DNA from: Streptomyces sp. 840.1
GTDB taxonomy: Bacteria > Actinomycetota > Actinomycetes > Streptomycetales > Streptomycetaceae
DNA length: 64,000 bases
Assembly (NCBI RefSeq): GCF_003751445.1
Contig: NZ_RJUU01000001.1
Location: forward strand, 129,001-193,000
Direction: 5' to 3'
In this document: positions 55,835-62,974 of the stretch, piece by piece
Layout: the number at the start of each line of letters is the position of its first letter
Numbering within the stretch: the stretch's first letter is position 1
Translations under genes and position numbers: made by a program
Notes under the pieces: generated by a model
Seen by the model: the letters and a program-made list of their open reading frames with translations, nothing else
What the model was told of the DNA's origin: nothing
The model's database searches: none

Positions 55835-56530
55835 GTGGGTACACCCCCAGGCGGACACCAGTTCAACGGTGGTCAGCAGGTACCGGGTGAGCACAGGGGC
55901 GATGGCTTCGACTTCCCCTCCCCGCCCGGCAGACAGGGCGGGCAGCAGCCTTTTCAGCCGTTCCGGCAGCCCCGGCGCGCCCAGGGCTCGGACGACTGGC
56001 CGCAGCAGGACGCGCGCGGCTCGGACGACTGGCCCCAGCAGGATGCGCGTGGCTCGGACGACTGGCCCCAGCAGCCGCAGCAGCCCCAGCGGCCGCAGCG
56101 CCCGCACCGGTACGACTCCCCGCAGCCGCCGCCCCGTATCGAGCCGGTGCAGCCGCGGTGGACCCCCGAGCCGACCGCTCCCGCAGCGCACAATCCGCTG
56201 GTTCGTCCGTACGCCATGACAGGCGGCCGGACCCGACCGCGCTACCAACTCGCCATTGAGGCGTTGGTCAGTACTACGGCTGATCCGTCCCGGCTGCAAG
56301 GGCAGTTGCCCGAGCACCAGCGGATCTGCCGGCTGTGCATCGAGATCAAGTCGGTGGCCGAGATCTCGGCCCTGCTCTCGATCCCTCTCGGCGTTGCCCG
56401 GATCCTCGTAGCCGACCTGGCTGAGGCCGGACTCGTCGCTATCCACCAGCCCGGCGGCGAAGAGTCCGCCGGCGGCCAGCCAGATGTGACACTGCTCGAA
56501 AGGGTGCTCAGTGGACTTCGCAAGCTCTAG
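55835..56530 (+). CDS. cvnC2: CvnC2, DUF742 conservon protein with repeat-bearing N-terminus
   Basis: A 231-residue DUF742 protein. The C-terminal 115 residues match CvnC1. The N-terminal 115 are Gln/Pro-rich and contain GSDDWPQQDAR repeated (see repeat). GTG at 55835 follows GGAGGAGG, so the long N-terminus is genuinely translated. Overlaps cvnD2 by 20 bases. Confidence 0.92.
   Translation: MGTPPGGHQFNGGQQVPGEHRGDGFDFPSPPGRQGGQQPFQPFRQPRRAQGSDDWPQQDARGSDDWPQQDARGSDDWPQQPQQPQRPQRPHRYDSPQPPPRIEPVQPRWTPEPTAPAAHNPLVRPYAMTGGRTRPRYQLAIEALVSTTADPSRLQGQLPEHQRICRLCIEIKSVAEISALLSIPLGVARILVADLAEAGLVAIHQPGGEESAGGQPDVTLLERVLSGLRKL
55985..56074 (+). repeat. 33-base tandem repeat in cvnC2
   Basis: Two full 33-base units (55985-56017, 56018-56050) and a partial third (56051-56074), encoding GSDDWPQQDAR twice and GSDDWPQQ. 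In frame; absent from cvnC1. Confidence 0.9.
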
Positions 56531-57092
56531 CGGCGGAGCGGCCCGCTCCACTACCTCGGCGAAGATCGTGGTGGCAGGGGGCTTCGGCGTGGGTAAGACC
56601 ACGTTTGTCGGTGCTGTTTCGGAGATCAATCCGCTGCGCACCGAAGCCGTGATGACGTCCGCGTCCGCGGGCATCGACGACCTGACACACACCGGGGACA
56701 AGACCACCACGACGGTGGCCATGGACTTCGGACGCATCACCCTGGACCAGGACCTGATCCTGTACCTCTTCGGTACACCCGGCCAGGACCGCTTCTGGTT
56801 CATGTGGGACGACCTCGTACGCGGCGCCATCGGCGCCGTCGTACTCGTCGACACCCGCCGACTCGCCGACTGCTTCCCCGCCGTCGACTACTTCGAGAAC
56901 AGCGGACTCCCCTTCGTCATCGCCCTCAACGGCTTCGACGGACACCAGCCCTACACCCCCGACGAAGTCCGCGAAGCACTCCAGATCGGACCCGACACCC
57001 CGATTCTCACCACGGACGCGCGGCACCGGGCGGATGCGAAGAGCGCTCTGATCACGTTGGTGGAGCACGCGCTGATGGCGCGCCTGCGGTAG
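56511..57092 (+). CDS. cvnD2: CvnD2, conservon Ras/MglA-like GTPase
   Basis: A 193-residue GTPase, nearly identical to CvnD1; the P-loop GGFGVGKTT and FGTPGQDRF motifs are unchanged. The start is GTG at 56511 inside the cvnC2 end. See findings for the gene-conversion case. Confidence 0.94.
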   Translation: MDFASSSGGAARSTTSAKIVVAGGFGVGKTTFVGAVSEINPLRTEAVMTSASAGIDDLTHTGDKTTTTVAMDFGRITLDQDLILYLFGTPGQDRFWFMWDDLVRGAIGAVVLVDTRRLADCFPAVDYFENSGLPFVIALNGFDGHQPYTPDEVREALQIGPDTPILTTDARHRADAKSALITLVEHALMARLR

Positions 57093-57115
57093 GGCCCGCG
57101 GCCCGCTTTCCCGTA

Positions 57116-57158
57116 CACGAAGGCCCCACGCTCCCTGGAGGAGTGCGGGGCCTTCGTG
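57116..57158. terminator. Terminator between cvnD2 and accE
   Basis: Outer arms CACGAAGGCCCC (57116-57127) and GGGGCCTTCGTG (57147-57158), with inner CTCC/GGAG. Lies between convergent genes, so probably bidirectional. Confidence 0.8.
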
Positions 57159-57201
57159 GTGTGCGTCCGGCCTTCTGCCGGGCGCCGGGGTGGGCTGGTG
57201 G

Positions 57202-57405
57202 TCAGCCCTGCCAGCTGTGGGGGGCGCGGAAGCCGGGGGTGCGCTCCAGGCGGCGCCAGCCGGCTGTGTCGCGGCCTCGGTGGGCGGGTGCTGCTGCGGG
57301 CTGGGCGGCGGCGCGGGCGAGCAGGACCGCGGTTATGGCGGCCAGCTCCTCGGGGTCGGCAAGACCCTTCTCGACGCGCAGCACGGACTCGGCGGCAGTG
57401 GTCAT
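57202..57405 (-). CDS. accE: Acyl-CoA carboxylase epsilon subunit
   Basis: A 67-residue protein of the AccE/PccE epsilon family, the small actinobacterial activator that stabilises the carboxyltransferase complex. Opens VLRVEKGLADPEELAAITAVL and ends with the family-typical TPGFRAPHSW. ATG at 57405, 32 bases past the accB stop, so co-transcribed with it. Confidence 0.9.
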   Translation of the reverse strand: MTTAAESVLRVEKGLADPEELAAITAVLLARAAAQPAAAPAHRGRDTAGWRRLERTPGFRAPHSWQG

Positions 57406-57437
57406 GAGTGTCTCCGTCTTCTCGGCAGGGCTGTGGA

Positions 57438-59021
57438 CTACTGCGGGGGGTTGCCGTGCTTGCGGGACGGCAGGTCTGCGTGCTTGGAGCGGAGCATGGC
57501 CAGTGAGGCGATCAGGACCTCGCGGGTCTCGGCGGGGTCGATGACATCGTCGACCAGGCCGCGCTCGGCGGCGTAGTAGGGGTGCATCAGTTCGGCCTTG
57601 TACTCCTTGACCATGCGGGTCCGCATGGCCTCGGGGTCCTCGGCGTCGGCGATCTGCCGGCGGAAGATGACGTTGGCGGCGCCCTCGGCGCCCATCACCG
57701 CGATCTCGTTGGTCGGCCAGGCATAGGTGAGGTCGGCGCCGATGGACTGGCTGTCCATGACGATGTACGCACCGCCGTAGGCCTTGCGCAGGATCAACGA
57801 GATCCTCGGCACCGTGGCGTTGCAGTAGGCGTAGAGCAGCTTCGCCCCGTGCCGGATGATTCCACCGTGCTCCTGATCCACACCGGGCAGGAAGCCGGGT
57901 ACGTCCAAAAGGGTGATGATGGGGATGTTGAAGGCGTCGCACATCTGGACGAACCTGGCGGCCTTCTCGGACGCCTCGATGTCCAGGACACCGGCCAGGG
58001 CCTGCGGCTGGTTGGCGACGATGCCGACGACCTGGCCGTCCAGGCGGGCCAGCGCGCAGATGATGTTGCGGGCCCAGCGCTCGTGGATCTCCAGGTAGTC
58101 GCCCTCGTCGACGAGCTCCTCGATGACCTTGTGCATGTCGTACGGGCGGTTGCCGTCGGCCGGGACCAGGTCCAGCAGGACGTCACCACGCCGGTCGGCC
58201 GGATCATCACTCTCCGCCACCGGCGGGTTCTCACGGTTGTTCGAGGGCAGCATCCCGATCAGGTACCGGACCTCCGCGATGCACGTCTCCTCGTCGTCGT
58301 ACGCGAAGTGCGCGACACCCGAGGTCTCCGCGTGCACATCGGCACCGCCCAGACCGTTCTGGGTGATCTCCTCACCCGTGACCGCCTTCACGACGTCCGG
58401 TCCGGTGATGAACATCTGCGAGGTCTCACGGACCATGAACACAAAATCCGTCAGCGCCGGGCTGTAGGCCGCACCGCCCGCGCACGGGCCGAGCATCACG
58501 CTGATCTGCGGGATCACACCCGAAGCCCGCGTGTTGCGCTGGAAAATACCGCCGTACCCGGCGAGCGCCGACACGCCCTCCTGGATACGGGCGCCGGCAC
58601 CGTCGTTCAGCGAGACCAGCGGCGCACCCGCCGAGATGGCCATGTCCATGATCTTATGGATCTTCGTCGCGTGAGCCTCACCCAGCGCCCCGCCGAAAAT
58701 CCGGAAATCGTGCGCGTAGACGAAGACCGTACGGCCCTCCACCGTGCCCCAGCCGGTGATGACACCATCCGTATACGGCTTCTTCGCCTCCAGACCGAAC
58801 CCCGTCGCCCGATGCCGACGCAACTGCTCGACCTCCCGGAACGAACCCGGATCCACCAGCAGCTCAATGCGCTCACGCGCCGTCAGCTTGCCCTTCGCGT
58901 GCTGCGCCTCGGTCGCCCGGTCACTCGGCCCACGCCGCGCCTGCTCACGCAGCGCCAGCAGTTCGGCCACACGGCCACGGGTATCGCTCGGCCGGCCCGG
59001 GGTTTCGTCCACAACGGTCAT
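57438..59021 (-). CDS. accB: Acyl-CoA carboxylase carboxyltransferase subunit (AccB type)
   Basis: A 527-residue beta subunit that transfers carboxyl from biotin to acyl-CoA, making malonyl- or methylmalonyl-CoA for fatty acids and polyketides. Both crotonase-like lobes are present, with GAGARIQEG and GGAYIVMDSQSIGAD. The residue corresponding to the known specificity position is isoleucine at 420, the AccB form, rather than aspartate as in PccB. ATG at 59021. The biotinylated alpha subunit is not in this window. Confidence 0.94.
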   Translation of the reverse strand: MTVVDETPGRPSDTRGRVAELLALREQARRGPSDRATEAQHAKGKLTARERIELLVDPGSFREVEQLRRHRATGFGLEAKKPYTDGVITGWGTVEGRTVFVYAHDFRIFGGALGEAHATKIHKIMDMAISAGAPLVSLNDGAGARIQEGVSALAGYGGIFQRNTRASGVIPQISVMLGPCAGGAAYSPALTDFVFMVRETSQMFITGPDVVKAVTGEEITQNGLGGADVHAETSGVAHFAYDDEETCIAEVRYLIGMLPSNNRENPPVAESDDPADRRGDVLLDLVPADGNRPYDMHKVIEELVDEGDYLEIHERWARNIICALARLDGQVVGIVANQPQALAGVLDIEASEKAARFVQMCDAFNIPIITLLDVPGFLPGVDQEHGGIIRHGAKLLYAYCNATVPRISLILRKAYGGAYIVMDSQSIGADLTYAWPTNEIAVMGAEGAANVIFRRQIADAEDPEAMRTRMVKEYKAELMHPYYAAERGLVDDVIDPAETREVLIASLAMLRSKHADLPSRKHGNPPQ

Positions 59022-59186
59022 GTACCGACCCTACGAAGTCCGGCAAGAAAATCGTGCCGTCGACTCCGTACAGTCTCCCGCCCGGTTTCCTGGTGGAGCC
59101 TGACAGAAGCCGTGGACCATGCAGGCGAAGTGCCAGCCCACCCCCCTCGCCGCTTGTGGGAACTCCACAAAGGTATCCGTGGACGT

Positions 59187-60425
59187 TCACTGTGCTCTGC
59201 CACACACCCCGGTCAGCCGGGGGGTGGCGGACGGCTGGGCGTCCTGGACCTTCTGGATGTCCTCCAGCCGGGGCCGTACCGGCTCCTCCGGATGGGCGAC
59301 GGTCAGCAGGACCGCCTCGTAGAACGCGTCCCGCACGGCGGCCGGCATGACGTCGGAGGCGTCCAGGCAGAGCGGGACCCGCTGATCGGTGAAGCGGGTG
59401 CTGATCTCCCTGTCGACCTTGCCCTTCTTGGCCGGGACCGCCGCGTTCGGTGAGAACACCCCGCCCTTGCGCCCCCAGTCCTCCTGCGCTTCCCGGGAGG
59501 CGAGCCGCCTGATCATGTCACGGGCCCGGCCGCCCCGGCCGAACAGCGCGGCGAAGTCGGCCGCCACCTCGTGGGCCTTCACCGTGTACGGACCGCCGGG
59601 CAGCAGTGACGCCGAGTCCATGAAGCCTGCCTGCTCCTGGTGGTCCCCGTAGAAGGCGCGGGCGAAGGAGCCCTGGTGCTCCAGGTCGCAGCCGCCGCCG
59701 AAGAGCAGCCCGTGACCGCCGACCGGGCCCCGGTGGTCGGCGAGCAGCGCCCTGCGGGCGGCGTCCCGGTCCTGGGCGAGCAGCCCGGCCCAGGTGGTCC
59801 AGGCGCTGCTCACGCGCTCGTCGGTCCACTTCAGGTCGCCGGTCGCCCAGTCCTCGTAGAGGTTGGGGCCCGCCCGCTGGAGGATCAGGTCCTCGATCCA
59901 GTCGCTGCCGGGCCAGCCGGACGCGCCGTCGTCGCCCATGCCGACGCACCAGGAGCTCAGGGGCGCGGGAACCGGGTCCGGGGGCTCGTCCCCCCGGTAC
60001 CAGACGATCGACTTGAGGTCCGCCTTGAGCGGCACCCACAGGTCGTCAGCTATGCCGCGCGCCCCGGGCCGCCACGGGTTCCCGTACTCTGCGGGCTCGT
60101 ACAGCCCGCTCAGCGGCTGCAGCCGCTCCTCCTCTGCATACTCGACGAGTTCACCGACGCCCGGCAGGATCGCGATGTCGGGCGGATTGCCGGCCTGCAC
60201 CGCGGCGAGCAGCACCTCGCGCGTCGCGGCGGTCCCCTGGTAGGTGTACGGGATGCCGAAGCCGTCCAGCACCTCCTTGAACTGCCGTTCCTGCTCGTCG
60301 GTCCACGGGCCGAGGATCGTCACCTTCGGCTCCTCGTCGCTGCCGCCGGGCGCCGAGAGCCCGCAGCCCCCGGCGGTCAGCAACAGCGCCAGGACGAGCA
60401 GCAGGGCGCGGGTCCGTCGGGTCAT
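59187..60425 (-). CDS. GlnH-like substrate-binding lipoprotein
   Basis: A 412-residue lipoprotein: basic MTRRTR, hydrophobic segment and a lipobox-like TAGGC (cysteine at 21), then a periplasmic-binding-protein fold (VTILGPWTDEQERQF near 36; NPPDIAILPG near 80). By position and size I assign it to the GlnH partner of PknG, the extracytoplasmic amino-acid sensor known from mycobacteria, but the ligand is not proven. ATG at 60425 overlaps the GlnX-like stop (ATGA), so the two are coupled. Last gene of the module. Confidence 0.75.
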   Translation of the reverse strand: MTRRTRALLLVLALLLTAGGCGLSAPGGSDEEPKVTILGPWTDEQERQFKEVLDGFGIPYTYQGTAATREVLLAAVQAGNPPDIAILPGVGELVEYAEEERLQPLSGLYEPAEYGNPWRPGARGIADDLWVPLKADLKSIVWYRGDEPPDPVPAPLSSWCVGMGDDGASGWPGSDWIEDLILQRAGPNLYEDWATGDLKWTDERVSSAWTTWAGLLAQDRDAARRALLADHRGPVGGHGLLFGGGCDLEHQGSFARAFYGDHQEQAGFMDSASLLPGGPYTVKAHEVAADFAALFGRGGRARDMIRRLASREAQEDWGRKGGVFSPNAAVPAKKGKVDREISTRFTDQRVPLCLDASDVMPAAVRDAFYEAVLLTVAHPEEPVRPRLEDIQKVQDAQPSATPRLTGVCGRAQ

Positions 60426-61444
60426 CCGGCCCTCCAGTAGTCGGCGTTGAGCCGCCGGCAGATGCCGACGGCGGGCAGCAGGACGATCAGCGCGCCGCCG
60501 CCGAGTACCCCGTAGTAGGTCCAGCTCTGCCAGCTCCGTGCGGCCAGCCCGCCGCGCAGGAGCGTGGACTCGTCGATGACGTCCCGCTGGGACTCGGCCA
60601 GGTGGTCCCGGTGGTCGTGGGCGCGCTCCTCGATGGCGACGAGCCGGTGGCGGGCGGTGTCCAGGCGCTCCTGGGTGGCGGTGGTCGCCCACAGCGGGAC
60701 GACAGCCAGGGCGACGGCCGCCAGCAGCGTCAGCAGCAGCCAGGGATCGTGGCTGCGCCCGCAGCGCACGCGCAGTACCCACAGCGCCGAGAGTGCGGTC
60801 AGGGCCAGTACCAGCAGGCCCAGTTCGGCCACCGCCCAGCCGGTGCGCTGGAGGGCGCCCATGGAGCTGACCCGGTCGACGCGCTGCATCTGGTGCCGCT
60901 GCAGGACGTCCAGGCGCGGCACCACTCCGGTGCCCGGCCGGCTGAGGATGCCCTTGGCCTCCGCGAACTTCTCCCGCTGCATCCAGTAGTCGTCCACGTA
61001 CTTGACCGAGCCGGGCGTCATCGAGCTGCTGTACGAGGTCAGCAGGCCGCCGTTGACCGTATCGAGCACGCCGCGGCCGCGTTCGCCGTCGATCTGTACG
61101 TCCGAGAGCCGGGACAGCCCCTGGCTGGCGGCGGAGAGCTGGTTCTCGTAGCGCGCGCCGGCGCCGCTCACGTTGTCGATGTTCTTGGCGACGGAGATCT
61201 GCGCCTCCTCGTGGGCGCGGAGCAGCGCGAGCTGGGTGGCGGCGACTCCCTGGACGGCGGGTGCGCCGCGGGTGCGCATCTCGCCGGCGGAGTTCTGCAC
61301 CTCGCGGTAGGAGGTGAGCAGGACGGTCATCGAGACGAGTGCGGTCACCACCAGCACCACCAGGTGCAGTTCGAGCAGCCGTCTGGTGCGGGAGCCGCCG
61401 GTCCGGGTCCGGAAGGCGCGTGTCCAGCGAGTCAGCCAGGGCAT
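60422..61444 (-). CDS. GlnX-like four-helix membrane protein
   Basis: A 340-residue membrane protein with four predicted spans (near LHLVVLVVTALVSM, AELGLLVLALTALSAL, LLLTLLAAVALAVVPL, GVLGGGALIVLLPAVG) and a large extracytoplasmic helical region of about 170 residues between the first two. This matches the mycobacterial GlnX topology, which links GlnH binding to PknG activity. ATG at 61444 (MPWLTRWTRAF) with GGAAGGGGG ahead. It overlaps the vWA gene by 13 bases and the GlnH-like gene by 4. Confidence 0.72.
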   Translation of the reverse strand: MPWLTRWTRAFRTRTGGSRTRRLLELHLVVLVVTALVSMTVLLTSYREVQNSAGEMRTRGAPAVQGVAATQLALLRAHEEAQISVAKNIDNVSGAGARYENQLSAASQGLSRLSDVQIDGERGRGVLDTVNGGLLTSYSSSMTPGSVKYVDDYWMQREKFAEAKGILSRPGTGVVPRLDVLQRHQMQRVDRVSSMGALQRTGWAVAELGLLVLALTALSALWVLRVRCGRSHDPWLLLTLLAAVALAVVPLWATTATQERLDTARHRLVAIEERAHDHRDHLAESQRDVIDESTLLRGGLAARSWQSWTYYGVLGGGALIVLLPAVGICRRLNADYWRAG

Positions 61445-62925
61445 CCCAGCCCCCTTCCGCAGGCGATGCAGTACTGGGCGTGGGCCCCGGCGGGGTGGTC
61501 GCAGACCGGGCACTTCACCGGCTTCCCGGCGAGCTGCTCGGGCAGGTCCAGCAGATGGCCGTTGGCGATGTTCAGCCGGCCCCGGCGCACGCTGTCCAGG
61601 TCCACGTCCGGGCCGATCCGGACCACGCCCCGGGAGCCGTCCAGGATCTCGGCCACCTCGCGCACCCGGGCCACGACCCAGCTGGCGCCGATCTCGTTGG
61701 CCAGCCTGACCGCGAGGCCCAGCTGCTGCCCGGCCTCCTCCCGGCTCAGCGGGTCCAGGGCGAGGAATCCCCGGTCCAGGGCGGCCCGCATCCGGGTGGC
61801 GACGTCCATCGTCTGGAGGGTGCTGCCCCCGTCGCCGCCCGCCCCGACCCCGACCGCGTCTCCGGGCGGCAGCCAGCGGACCAGGAGCGGGGCGATGGAG
61901 TCACCGACCGAGACGGTGGCCAGCTGCAGCAGCACGCCCAGGGGGTCGGTGCTCGCGTCGACGCCCAGGGTGAGGAGGTAGTCGCGGGTGCCCGGCTCCC
62001 ACTGGTGGGTCGGGAAGTCGAACCGGCGCGGGTCGCCGGCCGGGTGCACCGCCTGGAGCGCCTGCCGGCGGGGGGCGGTCTCAGTCAGGGTCACCCCGTG
62101 CACCGCCGGACGCACGGCCACCGAGACGGGCAGTTCGGGGCTGCGGACCCGGCGCAGCCGACGCACGGCCTCCGTGACCGAGGGCTCGAACCGCTCGGGC
62201 GCGTCGACCGGGCTGCCGTGCAGCCGCTCGGCGACGGCGAGCAGCGGCGCGGGGTCCCAGTCGCCGCCGAGCGCGAGCACGTCCGCGGTGAACCACCCCG
62301 CGCAGCGGCCCAGTTCGGTGTTCAGCTCGCCGCCGTCCCGGCCGGGTTCGTCGAGGTCGGGGGCGGCCGCCCCGTCGTGGCTGCTCCCGTCGGTGATCAG
62401 CAGCAGGTGCCGTACGGGCAGCGGGCGCCGGGCGAACAGTTCGCGGGCTGCGGCGAGCCAGGCCTGGTACCCGGCGGGCGGCCGGTCACCGGCGGCCGGG
62501 AGGATCCGGCCCGCGCTGAACGCCGCCCGGCGCTTCTCCCCCCTGCCGGCCAGCGCCCACCGGCCGCGCAGCGGATAGCAGCCGCTCAGAGCCCCGGTCT
62601 CGTCGGCGCCGCCCAGGACGGTGAACGAGAGGCCGTCGGGCAGGGCCCGCAGGGCGGCGGCCAGCGCGCCGGCCGCCGCCTCCCGGCGCCCCGCCGCGAC
62701 GTCCAGCGCGATGACGACGGCGAGTTCGACGGCGGGCAGCTCGTCGCTGGGTCCGATGCCGACCGCCTTGACCCGCACGTGGGCGTCGATCCGCGCGTCG
62801 CGGTGCGGCTGCTGATCGCGCCGGACGTCGACGGACACCTTGAGGCCGACGGGCAGCCGCGGGGCGGGCGACGGATCGGTAGCGCCCAAGGGGCTGCCTC
62901 CAGTTGAGTCGTTGCGGGCGGACAC
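61432..62925 (-). CDS. von Willebrand factor A-domain protein with C-terminal zinc ribbon
   Basis: A 497-residue protein. A vWA-like fold lies at about 65-240 (AVVIALDVAAG, HLLLITDGSSHDG), though the metal-site DxSxS has become D-V-A-A-G. The C-terminus carries CPVC, ten residues, CIAC, a zinc ribbon. Between them LLVRWLPPGDAVG and a helical region. No function known to me; the tight overlap with a GlnX-like gene and the adjacent pknG tie it to that module. GTG at 62925 has no strong ribosome binding site. Confidence 0.7.
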   Translation of the reverse strand: MSARNDSTGGSPLGATDPSPAPRLPVGLKVSVDVRRDQQPHRDARIDAHVRVKAVGIGPSDELPAVELAVVIALDVAAGRREAAAGALAAALRALPDGLSFTVLGGADETGALSGCYPLRGRWALAGRGEKRRAAFSAGRILPAAGDRPPAGYQAWLAAARELFARRPLPVRHLLLITDGSSHDGAAAPDLDEPGRDGGELNTELGRCAGWFTADVLALGGDWDPAPLLAVAERLHGSPVDAPERFEPSVTEAVRRLRRVRSPELPVSVAVRPAVHGVTLTETAPRRQALQAVHPAGDPRRFDFPTHQWEPGTRDYLLTLGVDASTDPLGVLLQLATVSVGDSIAPLLVRWLPPGDAVGVGAGGDGGSTLQTMDVATRMRAALDRGFLALDPLSREEAGQQLGLAVRLANEIGASWVVARVREVAEILDGSRGVVRIGPDVDLDSVRRGRLNIANGHLLDLPEQLAGKPVKCPVCDHPAGAHAQYCIACGRGLGCPG

Positions 62926-62974
62926 GGGGAACGGGTCTGCGGGCGGACACCAGGGCCGTTTCGGCGGGCGGGCG

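Noticed and set aside
62081..62296. Small ORFs within the vWA gene
   Set aside because: They lie within the coding strand in another frame and lack start signals and motifs.
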